Below are positions 50,497 to 59,227 of a stretch of DNA of 64,000 nucleotides, piece after piece. Both the position numbers and the translations under genes were made by a program. Numbering within the stretch: the first letter of the stretch is position 1; the number at the start of each line of letters is the position of its first letter. The stretch lies in contig JBBJOI010000013.1 in NCBI GenBank assembly GCA_037721555.1, forward strand, positions 1 through 64,000, in the 5' to 3' direction. Source of the stretch: Gaiellasilicea sp037721555 (lineage in GTDB: Bacteria > Actinomycetota > Thermoleophilia > Gaiellales > Gaiellaceae). Below the pieces are notes generated by a model that was not told the DNA's origin, made no database searches, and saw only the letters and a list, made by a program, of their open reading frames with translations.

Positions 50497-50697
50497 CCGT
50501 ACGTCGCACGAGAAACATGACTCCTGCGGCCACGTCCTAGGCTTTAAGCCACAAAAAGTGCCCGGACGCTGAAGCAGTGAGTCCACCAGGCTGCTCTCGA
50601 GGCCCGGCCTGGCTCCGCCGGGCATGTCCCACGCTTAGAGCGTCGGACACGGCCCGCATGGCCGTGTCCGATGCTCAAAGCATGCAAGTGGGAACGG
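50497..50697. other. Convergent intergenic region
   Basis: Holds GGCTTTAAGCCACAAAAAG around 50541, a GC-rich segment around 50605, and the long inverted repeat at 50633-50681. No gene. Confidence 0.4.
50633..50681. repeat. Near-perfect inverted repeat with CTTAGAGCGTCGGACAC motif
   Basis: Inner arms GCGTCGGACACGGCC (50640-50654) and GGCCGTGTCCGATGC (50660-50674) pair over 15 bp with one G-T; outer bases GCTTAGAGC and GCTCAAAGC extend it with one mismatch. Probably a bidirectional terminator for the two converging genes. The CTTAGAGC-TC-GACAC motif recurs at 61089-61105 and in weaker form near 5311. Confidence 0.7.
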
Positions 50698-51909
50698 TCA
50701 GTCGAAGCGGTAGACGCCGCCGCCGGCGAACTCCTTCAGGATCCGGCGGCTGACGACCATGCGGTGCACCTCGTCCGGGCCGTCGTAGATGCGCGCGGCG
50801 CGGGCCTGCTCGTACATGTGCCCGAGCGGCGTCTCGTCGGTGAGCCCGCGCGCGCCATGGGTCTGGATCGCGCGGTCGATCACCTCGTTCAGAACGCGCG
50901 CGGCATAGAACTTGATCAGCGAGACCTCGACGCGAGCCTCGTCTCCCTCGTCGAGCTTCCGTGCCGCATCGAGCGTCAGCAGCCGGCACGCCTGGATCTC
51001 GGCGGCGGAGTCGGCGATCCAGTTCTGCACCGTCTGCTTCTCCGCCAGCGGTGCGCCGCCTACCTGGCGCTCGAGCGCGTAGGCGCACATCAGCTCGAAC
51101 GCTCGCTGCATCTGGCCGAGCCAGCGCATCACGTGGTGGATCCGGCCGGGGCCGAGTCGCTTCTGGGCGATCCGGAAGCCGTCGCCCGGCTCGCCGAGGA
51201 CGTTCTCGCGCGGCACGCGGACGCCCGTGTAGCGCACCTCGCAGTGCGTCGACCAGCCGCGGCCGGCGTGCCCCATCACCGGGATCGCCCGGACGACCTC
51301 GAATCCCGGCGTGTCGGCGGGAACGAGGATCTGGCTCATACGCCGGTGCGGAGGTGCATCGGGGTCCGTCACCGCCATCACGATCCCGAACGCGGCGCCC
51401 TCGGCGGAGGACGAGAACCACTTGCGGCCGTCGATCACCCAGTCGTCGCCGGCGGCGACCGCCGTCGTCCGCAGCTCGGTCGGATCCGAGCCCGAGACGT
51501 CCGGCTCGGTCATCGAGAAGAAGGAGCGCGCCGTGCCGTCGACGAGCGGGCGCAGGAAGCGCTCCTTCTGCTCGTCGGTGCCGAACATGTGCAGGATCTC
51601 GCCGTTGCCCGCATCGGGCGCCTGGCAGTTGAAGACGAGCTGGGCCCACATGCTGCGGCCGATCTCCTCGTTCAGCAGCGCGTACTCGATGAAGCCGGAG
51701 CCCGTCCCGCCCGCCTCCGGCGGCAGGTGCGGCGCCCAGATCCCCGCCGCCCTCGCCTTCGTGCGCAGCTCCTCGATCAGCGCGTCCGAGGCCTCATCCT
51801 CCCGGGCGATCGCGGCCTCGTTGGGGTAGACGTGCTCCTCCATGAACGCGCGGACCTCGGCGCGACGGGCAGCCACATCCGGCTTGAGGGCGAGCTCCGT
51901 CATCTGCAT
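50698..51909 (-). CDS. Acyl-CoA dehydrogenase
   Basis: 403 residues from ATG 51909 (ATG 51903 alternative). FSMTEPDVSGSDPTELRTTA and WVIDGRKWFSSSAEGA are FAD-binding signatures; VHR near the end and THGARGLTDETPLGHMYEQARAARIYDGPDEVHR give the C-terminal domain. Oxidises an acyl-CoA to the enoyl-CoA. A long upstream frame overlaps the divergent gene and is arginine-rich, so it is not used. Only 14 bp separate it from the divergent hydroxy-acid oxidase gene. Confidence 0.93.
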   Translation of the reverse strand: MQMTELALKPDVAARRAEVRAFMEEHVYPNEAAIAREDEASDALIEELRTKARAAGIWAPHLPPEAGGTGSGFIEYALLNEEIGRSMWAQLVFNCQAPDAGNGEILHMFGTDEQKERFLRPLVDGTARSFFSMTEPDVSGSDPTELRTTAVAAGDDWVIDGRKWFSSSAEGAAFGIVMAVTDPDAPPHRRMSQILVPADTPGFEVVRAIPVMGHAGRGWSTHCEVRYTGVRVPRENVLGEPGDGFRIAQKRLGPGRIHHVMRWLGQMQRAFELMCAYALERQVGGAPLAEKQTVQNWIADSAAEIQACRLLTLDAARKLDEGDEARVEVSLIKFYAARVLNEVIDRAIQTHGARGLTDETPLGHMYEQARAARIYDGPDEVHRMVVSRRILKEFAGGGVYRFD

Positions 51910-51923
51910 AGAGTCTCGCACAC

Positions 51924-53069
51924 GTGCTCGAGCCGGGAAGCCAGATCCAGAACGCGATCTACCTCGGCGGCGGCGCCGCCTGGCCCTTGACGGCGGCTGA
52001 TTGGGAGGCAAAAGCAGCCGAGATGCTCGAGCCGGGGCCGTTCGGCTACATCGCCGGCGGAGCAGGGACGGAAGCGACGATGCGGGCGAACCTGGAGGCC
52101 TTCGAGCGGCGGCGGCTCCGGCCGCGGATGCTCGCCGGCAACCTCGTGCGCGACCTCTCGATCGAGGTACTGGGCCTGCGCTCACCCGTCCCCTTCCTCC
52201 TCGCGCCCATCGGCGTCCTCTCGATCGCGCACCCGGACGCCGAGCGCGCGGTCGCCAGGGCTGCGGCGGCGACAGGTGTGCCGATGATCCTGTCCAGCGC
52301 TGCCTCCACCTCGATGGAGGACGTCGCCCTCGAGCTCGGCGGGGCGCCGCGCTGGTACCAGCTCTACTGGTTCAGCGACCGCGGGATCGCGGGCAGCCTC
52401 GTCGATCGCGCGGCCGAGGCCGGGTACAGCGCGATCGTCGTCACGCTCGACACGCTGATCCTCGGCTGGCGCCCGCGCGACCTGCGGCTCGGCTACCTCC
52501 CCTTCCTGCACGGTGAGGGACTCGCACAGTTCTTTAGCGACCCGGTCTTCCGGTCGCTCCTCGACACGCCGCCGGAGGAGGACGTCGTCGGTGCCTCCGT
52601 ACGAGCGCTCTCGCTCTTTTCCAACCTCGGCTTGACGTGGGACGACCTCGACTGGCTCCGCGAGCGGACGGAGCTGCCGATCCTCGTCAAGGGCATCCTC
52701 ACCGCGGAGGACGCCCGCACGGCGCTCGAGCACGGCGCCGACGGAATCGTCGTCTCGAACCACGGCGGCAGACAGGTGGATGGGGCGGTCGCCTCGCTCG
52801 ACGCGCTCATCGAGGTGCGCGACGCGCTCGGTGCCGAGCCGTCCGTGCTCATGGACAGCGGCATCCGCGGCGGCTCGGACGTGCTGAAGGCGCTCGCGCT
52901 CGGAGCGGACGCCGTGCTGCTCGGCCGGCCATACGTCTACGGCCTGGCGGTCGCCGGCCAGGCCGGGGTCGAGGCCGTGATCAGGCAGCTCGCAGCAGAG
53001 ATCGACCTCACACTCGCCCTGATCGGAGGACGATCTGTTCGTGAGCTCGACCGGACTGCTGTCACGTGA
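51924..53069 (+). CDS. FMN-dependent alpha-hydroxy-acid oxidase / lactate 2-monooxygenase-like protein
   Basis: 381 residues from GTG 51924. TIM-barrel family of glycolate and lactate oxidases: RRRLRPRMLAGN, LSSAASTSMEDVA, WYQLYWFSDRG, LVKGIL and the catalytic IVSNHGGRQVDGA (His, Arg) with MDSGIRGGSDVLKALALGADAVLLGRP. The W-L-F type N-terminal extension resembles lactate 2-monooxygenases. Substrate unknown; context is acyl-CoA breakdown. Overlaps the next gene by 4 nt (GTGA). Confidence 0.9.
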   Translation: MLEPGSQIQNAIYLGGGAAWPLTAADWEAKAAEMLEPGPFGYIAGGAGTEATMRANLEAFERRRLRPRMLAGNLVRDLSIEVLGLRSPVPFLLAPIGVLSIAHPDAERAVARAAAATGVPMILSSAASTSMEDVALELGGAPRWYQLYWFSDRGIAGSLVDRAAEAGYSAIVVTLDTLILGWRPRDLRLGYLPFLHGEGLAQFFSDPVFRSLLDTPPEEDVVGASVRALSLFSNLGLTWDDLDWLRERTELPILVKGILTAEDARTALEHGADGIVVSNHGGRQVDGAVASLDALIEVRDALGAEPSVLMDSGIRGGSDVLKALALGADAVLLGRPYVYGLAVAGQAGVEAVIRQLAAEIDLTLALIGGRSVRELDRTAVT

Positions 53070-53854
53070 AGCTCTACCGCGAGGAGATCTACGTCGGCGA
53101 GGAGCCCGGAGCGGAGGATGGCCACCCGCTGCTCTTGATCACGGGCCTCGGCTACGCAATCTGGTCGTGGCAGTGCCAGATCCCAGCGTGGTCGCAGCAG
53201 TTCCGCTGCATCGCGGTCGAGAACCGCGGCACCGGCCGCTCGCCGAAACCTCCCGGGCCGTACTCGATCGAGGAGCTCGCCGACGACACGGCCGAGGCGC
53301 TCGACGGCCGCCGCGCGCATGTCGCCGGCTTCTCGATGGGCGGTTACATCGCGCAGACCCTCGCGCTCCGCCATCCCCAGCTCGTCGAGCGGCTCGTCCT
53401 CGTCTGCACCGGCACCGGCGGCCCCTCTTACCTACCGACCCCGGCGGACACGATTGCCGCCTGGGAGGCGAACGCGAACAAGACCCCCGCCGAGTTCGCG
53501 CGCGCCTCGATGCCCCTCTCCTTCCGTCCTGGTTGGACGGAGGAGCATCCGGTACGGTTCGAGCAGCTGCTGCGCGACCGGCTCGAGTTCCCCACCCCAC
53601 CCCGGTGCTGGCGCGCGCAGTACGACGCCTGCTGGCGCTTCGTCGAGCAACACTCGCACGTCGAGGAGATCGCGGCCCACACACTCGTCGTGCATGGCGA
53701 CGCCGATCGCATCGTGCCCTACGAGAACGGCGTCGAGCTTGCCCGCCGCATCCCCGGGTCGGACCTCGTCCGCTTCGCCGGTGCGGGCCATCTCCTGTTC
53801 CTGGAGGAGCCCGACCGCTTCAACGCGGTGGTGGCTGCGTTCCTGACGGGATAG
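53066..53854 (+). CDS. Alpha/beta hydrolase
   Basis: 262 residues. LLLITGLGYAIWSW replaces the usual HG-type oxyanion motif, nucleophile serine in AGFSMGGYIAQTLAL, acid in VVHGDADRIVPYENG, histidine in GAGHLLFLEEP. Resembles 3-oxoadipate enol-lactonase and other thioesterase-like hydrolases. Second gene of the catabolic cluster; 9 nt before the first plus-strand acyl-CoA dehydrogenase. Confidence 0.88.
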   Translation: MKLYREEIYVGEEPGAEDGHPLLLITGLGYAIWSWQCQIPAWSQQFRCIAVENRGTGRSPKPPGPYSIEELADDTAEALDGRRAHVAGFSMGGYIAQTLALRHPQLVERLVLVCTGTGGPSYLPTPADTIAAWEANANKTPAEFARASMPLSFRPGWTEEHPVRFEQLLRDRLEFPTPPRCWRAQYDACWRFVEQHSHVEEIAAHTLVVHGDADRIVPYENGVELARRIPGSDLVRFAGAGHLLFLEEPDRFNAVVAAFLTG

Positions 53855-53863
53855 AGTCGTTCC

Positions 53864-55018
53864 GTGAACCTTCGCGACACGGCCGAGGAGGCGACGTTCC
53901 GCGCCGAGCTGCGCGAGTGGATCGACTCCAACCTGACGGACGAGATCCGCCACGGCCGGTTCGAGGAGGCGGGACGTGACTGGAGTCGCAAGCTCTACGC
54001 GGCGGGCTACGCGGGCCTGACCTGGCCGAAGGAGTATGGCGGCGCCGGCGCTCCGTACAGCCACCAGGCGATCTTCCTCGAGGAGATGGCGCGCGCGGAG
54101 GCGCCCTCACATCTCGGCGTGATCGGGCTCGGCATGGCGGGGCCGACGATCATGGCGCACGGCACCGATGCGCAGAAAGAACGCCACCTCGACAAGATCC
54201 TCTCGACGGAGGAGATCTGGTGCCAGGGGTTCTCGGAGCCGGACGCAGGCTCGGACCTCTCGGCCGTGCGGACGACCGCCCGGCAGGAAGGCGACCACTT
54301 CGTCGTCAACGGCCAGAAGGTCTGGTCGTCGTTCGCGCACATGGCCGAGTGGTGCATCCTCGTCACCCGCAGCGACCCCGAGAGCCAGCGCCACGCGGGC
54401 CTCACCTATCTCCTCGTCGACATGCACGCGCCGGGCGTCGAAGTACGCCCGCTGCGCCAGATCACCGGCGAGGCCGAGTTCAACGAGATCTTCTTCACGG
54501 ACGTCGAGGTGCCGCTCCAGAACGTCGTCGGTGAGGTCGGCTCCGGCTGGCAGGTCGCGATGACGACCCTGCTGCACGAGCGCGGCACGCTCGGCTTCGC
54601 CCTCACCGCCGGGCTCGAGGCGCAGATCCGCAAGCTGACGGCGCTCGCGAAGCAGAAGGGCGCTACGGAGGTACAGCGTGACGCGATCGCCCGCGAGTGG
54701 ATCGGCCTCCAGGCGGTGCGTTACACGAACTATCGCTCGCTGACGACGCTGATGAAGACCGGCATCCCCGGTCCCGAGGGGTCGGGCGCGAAGCTCTGGT
54801 GGTCGGAGGCGAACCAGCGCGTGACGAAGCTCGCGCTCGAGCTACTCGGGTCGGAGGCGCAGCTCCTGAACGGTGATTCCCAATCTCACGGCTCCGCGCC
54901 GGGATACTGGCAACACCAGCAGCTGCGCTCGCGCGGCAACACGATCGAGGCGGGCACCTCGGAGATCCTCCGCAACATCATCGCCGAGCGCGTGCTCGGC
55001 CTCCCCCGAAGCCGATGA
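53864..55018 (+). CDS. Acyl-CoA dehydrogenase, large partner
   Basis: 384 residues, full length. WCQGFSEPDAGSDLSAVRTTA and VVNGQKVWSSFAHMAEWCILV bind FAD and substrate; WQHQQLRSRGNTIEAGTSEILRNIIAERVLGLPR is the C-terminal signature. The catalytic glutamate normally in the C-terminal domain appears replaced in this loop. Paired with the short ACAD 44 nt downstream. Its TGA lies in a 15-bp tandem repeat. Confidence 0.93.
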   Translation: MNLRDTAEEATFRAELREWIDSNLTDEIRHGRFEEAGRDWSRKLYAAGYAGLTWPKEYGGAGAPYSHQAIFLEEMARAEAPSHLGVIGLGMAGPTIMAHGTDAQKERHLDKILSTEEIWCQGFSEPDAGSDLSAVRTTARQEGDHFVVNGQKVWSSFAHMAEWCILVTRSDPESQRHAGLTYLLVDMHAPGVEVRPLRQITGEAEFNEIFFTDVEVPLQNVVGEVGSGWQVAMTTLLHERGTLGFALTAGLEAQIRKLTALAKQKGATEVQRDAIAREWIGLQAVRYTNYRSLTTLMKTGIPGPEGSGAKLWWSEANQRVTKLALELLGSEAQLLNGDSQSHGSAPGYWQHQQLRSRGNTIEAGTSEILRNIIAERVLGLPRSR

Positions 55019-55050
55019 ACCCGAAGTCGATGAACCCGAAGTCGATGAAA
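55006..55050 (+). repeat. Three tandem 15-bp repeats carrying stop and start codons between two ACAD genes
   Basis: CCGAAGCCGATGAAC, CCGAAGTCGATGAAC and CCGAAGTCGATGAAA follow in tandem. Each holds an ATGA: TGA in the frame of the upstream gene (55016, 55031, 55046) and ATG in the next frame (55015, 55030, 55045). A 15-codon ORF MNPKSMNPKSMKECR starts at 55015 and ends TGATG on the start of the next gene at 55062, so ribosomes could reinitiate through it. Confidence 0.75.
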
Positions 55051-55061
55051 GAGTGCCGCTG

Positions 55062-55952
55062 ATGGAGTTCGCGTTCACGCAGGAGCAGGAGGAGCTGCGG
55101 CGCGAGGCGCGCGCGTTCCTCGAGGCCAATCCGAGTGCGCCGCTCGCCGAGCTACGCGACCTCGGCTGGCTCGGCGTCTCGGTTCCCGAGGAGCGCGGCG
55201 GTGGCGGGCTCTCCTTCGTCGACGAGGCGATCCTCTTCGAGGAGGCGGGGCGCGCCCTGTACGCCGGCCCCTTTCTGACGACGGCCGTCGTGCTCGCCGC
55301 GCTGCCGGAGGTCGACGAGAACGCCTGGTCGGTCGAGGTCGACGGACTCGTTCCCGATCTCGACGCTGCCGATCGCGTCTTGAGCGAGGAGATGGAGGCC
55401 TGCGCCGCCGAGGGCGAGACGCTGCCGACGGTCGACGAGACGCGTCCGCTCGGCCGCCTTGTGGCTCAGAGCCATAAGGTCTCCGTCGCCGGCGAGTGGG
55501 AGCCCGTGCGCCTGCGCCTACTCGCCGCCCTCGCGGTGGAAGCGGTCGGCGTGGCGCAGAAGGCGCTCGAGCTCGGTGTCTCCTACGTCTCGCAGCGAGA
55601 GCAGTTCGGCAAGAAGATCGGCACCTACCAGGCCGTTTCGCACCCGCTCGCCGACACCTACGTCGAGACGGAGCTCGCACGCTCGCTCGCGTACTGGGCA
55701 GCCTGGTGCGTCGCCGAAGAGGACGAAGGGGCCGCCGTCGCGGTCGCTGCTGCGAAGGCGCAGTGCGCGGAGACCGCTGTGCTCGCCTGCGAGCGCTCGA
55801 TTCAGGTGCACGGCGGCATCGGCTTCACCTGGGAGCACGTCCTGCACCGCTACTACAAGCGCGCGCAGTGGCTCGACGCCTTCGGCGGGAACGCGGCGAC
55901 CCACCGCGCCGCCGTTGCGGCGGCGCTCCTGGATCCAATTCTCGTCGACTGA
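55062..55952 (+). CDS. Acyl-CoA dehydrogenase, short partner
   Basis: 296 residues from ATG 55062, about 80 shorter than a normal ACAD. The N-terminal helical domain (AFTQEQEELRREARAFLEANP, LGWLGVSVPEERGGGGLSF) and C-terminal helices (AAVAVAAAKAQCAETAVLACERSIQVHGGIGFTWEHVLHRYYKRA) are present. The central beta domain is short and lacks the FAD-binding motif. Such unequal pairs form alpha2beta2 ACADs in actinobacterial steroid side-chain breakdown (FadE26-27, FadE28-29). Confidence 0.9.
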   Translation: MEFAFTQEQEELRREARAFLEANPSAPLAELRDLGWLGVSVPEERGGGGLSFVDEAILFEEAGRALYAGPFLTTAVVLAALPEVDENAWSVEVDGLVPDLDAADRVLSEEMEACAAEGETLPTVDETRPLGRLVAQSHKVSVAGEWEPVRLRLLAALAVEAVGVAQKALELGVSYVSQREQFGKKIGTYQAVSHPLADTYVETELARSLAYWAAWCVAEEDEGAAVAVAAAKAQCAETAVLACERSIQVHGGIGFTWEHVLHRYYKRAQWLDAFGGNAATHRAAVAAALLDPILVD

Positions 55953-55962
55953 GGGAGCCCGC

Positions 55963-56421
55963 TTGCCCGTCCCGAAGGCAGAAGTGCTCGAGCTGATGCG
56001 CATGAAGGTCGATCCCGCCGAGGTCGACGAGATCCGTGAGCTCTGGAAGGAGCACTCCAAGGCCGAGGACGACCGCTCGATCGAGGGCCTCCTCGCGACC
56101 CTCTCGAATGACTGCGTCTACACCGTCTACCCCGACGACGTCTCGTGGCACGGGCATGAGGGCGCCGCCCGCTTCTACACGGAGCTGCTCACCGCCTTCC
56201 CGGACATCGTCTTCGAGCTGCAGAACATCGTGATCGGTCCGCAAGGTGTCGTCGAGGAGGCGATCGTCACGGGCACGCACAGCGCAAAGTGGCTCGGCAA
56301 CGAGCCGAGCGGCGAGAGGATGACCTGGCGAAACGCGATCTTCTTCCCGTGGGATCGAGACTCGCGCCGCTTCGCGGGCGAGCGCGTCTACACCGATATG
56401 CCGAGGAGGGCCGCGTCATGA
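55963..56421 (+). CDS. SnoaL-like / nuclear transport factor 2-fold protein
   Basis: 152 residues from TTG 55963, which is set 5 nt after a GGGAG site. DEIRELWKEHSKAEDDRSIEGLLATLSNDCVYTVYPDD and WHGHEGAARFYTELLTAFPDI are typical of the SnoaL/ester-cyclase fold. Catalytic role unknown; relatives include polyketide cyclases, dehydratases and isomerases. Overlaps the cupin gene (ATGA). Confidence 0.75.
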   Translation: MPVPKAEVLELMRMKVDPAEVDEIRELWKEHSKAEDDRSIEGLLATLSNDCVYTVYPDDVSWHGHEGAARFYTELLTAFPDIVFELQNIVIGPQGVVEEAIVTGTHSAKWLGNEPSGERMTWRNAIFFPWDRDSRRFAGERVYTDMPRRAAS

Positions 56422-56831
56422 GCCATGTGTTCTCGTCACTCGACGAGCTCGGGGACGGTCCCGGCTTCCGCAAGGTGCGCAAGCCGCTCGGGATCAGCGC
56501 GTTCGGTGTCAACGCGCTCGTCTACCCCGCCGGCTACGAGGGCGTCTTCCACTACCACGACACGCAGGACGAGCTCTACTTCGTCCACAGCGGCACGGCC
56601 CGATTCGAGGTCGAGGGCGAGACGAGGGAGCTCGGGCCGGGTGGTCTCGTGCACGTGGAGTCGACGACGCACCGGAAGGTCTCGAACGCGGGCGACGGGG
56701 AGCTCGTGCTCTTGATCGTCGGCGGCAAGGATGGCTACGTCGACCGGGACGGACATCTCGTGAACGAGGAGGATCTGGCGCACCGCCAGAGGCTGAGCAA
56801 CCTGGGAGCGGAGAAGGGGGAGCAGTCGTGA
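56418..56831 (+). CDS. Cupin-domain protein
   Basis: 137 residues. Single cupin: VYPAGYEGVFHYHDTQDELYFVHSG is motif 1 with HxH and Glu, ELGPGGLVHVESTTHRKVSN is motif 2 with the last His. One metal site. Enzyme or binding protein; ligand unknown. The start ATG and the next gene's GTG both overlap their neighbours by 4 nt. Confidence 0.85.
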   Translation: MSHVFSSLDELGDGPGFRKVRKPLGISAFGVNALVYPAGYEGVFHYHDTQDELYFVHSGTARFEVEGETRELGPGGLVHVESTTHRKVSNAGDGELVLLIVGGKDGYVDRDGHLVNEEDLAHRQRLSNLGAEKGEQS

Positions 56832-58432
56832 TGAAGGGCCTGATGATGGACTTCCAGCTGACGCTGCCGACGATCCTGAAGCGCGCGGAGACGTACTTCC
56901 GACACCAGGAGATCGTCACGCGGCTGCCGGATCGCAGCTTCCACCGCTACACGTTCGCCGACTTCGGCAAGCGGGCGCGGCAGCTCGCGGTCGCGCTGCA
57001 GGGAGTCGGCCTCGAGCCGGGCACACGCGTCGCGACGCTCGCGTGGAACCACTACCAGCATCTCGAGGCCTACCTCGGGATCCCCTGCGGCGGGTACGTC
57101 CTCCACACGCTCAACCTGCGGCTGCATCCGAACGACCTCGGCTACATCGCAACACACGCGGGCGACAAGGCGGTCATCGTCGACCGAGCCCTCCTCCCTC
57201 TCTGGGAGCAGTTCAAGGACAAGACGGAGATCGAGCACGTCTTCGTGGTCGAGGATTCCTACGAGGAGCTGCTCGCGGGCGCCGACCCGGACGAGTACGA
57301 GGACCCGCTCCTCGACGAGGACACGGCGGCTGCCATGTGCTACACGAGCGGCACCACGGGGATGCCGAAGGGCGTCCTCTACTCGCACCGCTCGACGGTC
57401 CTGCACACGTTGGGACAGGCCCTGGCCGCACCGCTCGGCCTGCACGTGACCGAGGCGGAGACATTGCTGCCGGTCGTCCCGATGTTCCACGCGAACGCGT
57501 GGGGCTACCCGTACACCTGCTTGATGGTCGGGGCGAAGCTCGTCTTCCCGGGCCCGTTCCTCGACCCCGAAACCCTGCTCGACGACTTCGAGGCGGAGCG
57601 CGTCACGATCACCGCGGGCGTCCCGACGATCTGGATGGGCATCCTCGGCATGCTCGACAAGGAGCCCGATCGCTGGGACCTGTCCGCGCTCCACTCGATG
57701 CTCGTGGGCGGCTCGGCCGCGCCGCGCGCCATGATCGCCGGCTTCAGGCAGCGCCACGGGAAGACGGTCGTGCACGGCTGGGGCATGACCGAGACGTCAC
57801 CACTCGCGACCACGTCCGACTACGTCGCGGAGTACCGGGATGCGGACGAGGAGACACAGCTCGACGTCGTCGCGATGCAGGGTCTGCCGCTGCCGTTCGT
57901 GGAGCTGCGGGCGATGGACGACGAGGGCAACGAGATCCCCTGGGACGGCGAGGCGATGGGCGAGCTCGAGGTGCGTGGCCCGTGGGTCGCCGCCGCGTAC
58001 TACGAGACGCCCGAGCAGGCCGAGCGATGGACCGACGACGGCTGGTTCAAGACGGGCGACATCGCGTCGTTCCACCCGAAGGGCTACGTGATGATCAAGG
58101 ACCGCTCGAAGGACGTGATCAAGTCCGGCGGCGAGTGGATCTCGTCGGTCGAGCTCGAGAACGCCCTGATGGCGCATCCGGCGATCGCCGAGGCAGCCGT
58201 GATCGCCCTTCCCCACGAGAAGTGGGACGAGCGGCCGCTGGCGGTCTGCGTCCTGCGCGAAGGCGGAACCGCCTCCCCGGAGGAGCTGCGCGAGTTCCTG
58301 GCACCCAACTTCGCCAAGTTCTGGCTTCCGGACTCGTTCGAGTTCGTGGAGGAGATCCCGAAGACCGCGGTCGGCAAGTTCCGCAAGACCGCGTTGCGGG
58401 AGCAGTTCGTGAAGCAGCCGACGTCCGCGTGA
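56828..58432 (+). CDS. Acyl-CoA synthetase (AMP-forming, FadD-like)
   Basis: 534 residues. ANL superfamily: P-loop YTSGTTGMPKGVLYSH, GWGMTETSPLA, DDGWFKTGDIA and hinge/late Lys motif IKDRSKDVIKSGGEWISSVELE with C-terminal KTAVGKFRKTAL. Activates a carboxylic acid to its CoA thioester. Lacks a long N-terminal extension, so medium-chain or aromatic acid substrates are possible. Starts GTG 56828, overlapping cupin by 4 nt. Confidence 0.94.
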   Translation: MMKGLMMDFQLTLPTILKRAETYFRHQEIVTRLPDRSFHRYTFADFGKRARQLAVALQGVGLEPGTRVATLAWNHYQHLEAYLGIPCGGYVLHTLNLRLHPNDLGYIATHAGDKAVIVDRALLPLWEQFKDKTEIEHVFVVEDSYEELLAGADPDEYEDPLLDEDTAAAMCYTSGTTGMPKGVLYSHRSTVLHTLGQALAAPLGLHVTEAETLLPVVPMFHANAWGYPYTCLMVGAKLVFPGPFLDPETLLDDFEAERVTITAGVPTIWMGILGMLDKEPDRWDLSALHSMLVGGSAAPRAMIAGFRQRHGKTVVHGWGMTETSPLATTSDYVAEYRDADEETQLDVVAMQGLPLPFVELRAMDDEGNEIPWDGEAMGELEVRGPWVAAAYYETPEQAERWTDDGWFKTGDIASFHPKGYVMIKDRSKDVIKSGGEWISSVELENALMAHPAIAEAAVIALPHEKWDERPLAVCVLREGGTASPEELREFLAPNFAKFWLPDSFEFVEEIPKTAVGKFRKTALREQFVKQPTSA

Positions 58433-59118
58433 AGGTCGCAGGCAAGACGTTTCTCGTCACCGGCGGCCGTTCGGGTCTCGGCGCGGCCACCGCCGCGTTG
58501 CTCGAAAGATCCGGCGGGCGCGTCGTGATCGCCGATCTGCCTGAGACCGACGTCACCGACGAGAAGTCGGTGCGAGCGCTCGTCGAGTCGTGCGAGGAGC
58601 TGCACGGCGCCATCAATTGCGCTGGGATCGGCGGTGGCGCGCGCGTGATCGGCTTCCCGCTCGAGCAGTTCCGGAAGATCGTCGAGGTGAACCTCGTCGG
58701 CACGTTCAACGTGATCCGGCACGCCGCCGAGAAGATGGCCTCGGGCGAGCCGGATGAGGAGGGCACGCGCGGCGTGATCGTGAACACCGCCTCGAATGCC
58801 GCTTTCGACGGTCAGATCGGGCAGGCCGCCTACACGGCGTCGAAAGCAGGCGTGGCCGGGATGACGCTGCCGATCGCCCGTGACCTCGGCAAGTTCGGGA
58901 TCCGCGTCTGCACCATCGCGCCGGGACCCTCGGACACGCCCATGCTCTCGCGGCTCCGCGACGACATCCGGGAGAGCCTCGAGTCGCAGATTCCCTTTCC
59001 GAAGCGTCTGGGGCGCGGCGAAGACTTCGCCGCGCTGGTCAAGCACATCGTCGAGAACGAGTACCTGAACGGCGAGGTCATCCGTCTCGACGGCGCGCTT
59101 CGGATGGGCCCGCGTTGA
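58429..59118 (+). CDS. Short-chain dehydrogenase (3-hydroxyacyl-CoA dehydrogenase type 2-like)
   Basis: 229 residues from GTG 58429, overlapping the acyl-CoA synthetase by 4 nt. TGGRSGLGAATAALL binds NAD, NCAGIGG follows, VNTASNAAF supplies the Ser, and AYTASKAGVAGM the YxxxK. The run IRVCTIAPGPSDTPML to PFPKRLGRGEDFAALV resembles HSD10-type 3-hydroxyacyl-CoA dehydrogenases. Third step of beta-oxidation. Confidence 0.88.
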   Translation: MKVAGKTFLVTGGRSGLGAATAALLERSGGRVVIADLPETDVTDEKSVRALVESCEELHGAINCAGIGGGARVIGFPLEQFRKIVEVNLVGTFNVIRHAAEKMASGEPDEEGTRGVIVNTASNAAFDGQIGQAAYTASKAGVAGMTLPIARDLGKFGIRVCTIAPGPSDTPMLSRLRDDIRESLESQIPFPKRLGRGEDFAALVKHIVENEYLNGEVIRLDGALRMGPR

Positions 59119-59227
59119 TGGCGCAAGCTGTGCATCCGCAGGAGCGGCTGCTCAGCGCGCAAGAATCTCTGCAGGGGGTCGCCCGCGGCCCCAGGACCGC
59201 CGCGAACCAGAAGGAGCCAGATGGCTG
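59118..59227 (+). CDS. Possible 36-codon small ORF between SDR and enoyl-CoA hydratase
   Basis: ATG 59118 shares its A with the SDR stop (TGATG) and the stop falls 5 nt into the hydratase gene. The product starts MAQAVHPQERLLSAQESLQG. It may only carry ribosomes across the 102-nt gap, or be chance. There is no family match that I recognise. Confidence 0.25.

Noticed and set aside
55062..55952. Short ACAD as a broken gene
   Set aside because: Frame is intact, both ends match ACAD domains, and unequal ACAD pairs are known in actinobacteria, so it is more likely a true beta subunit.
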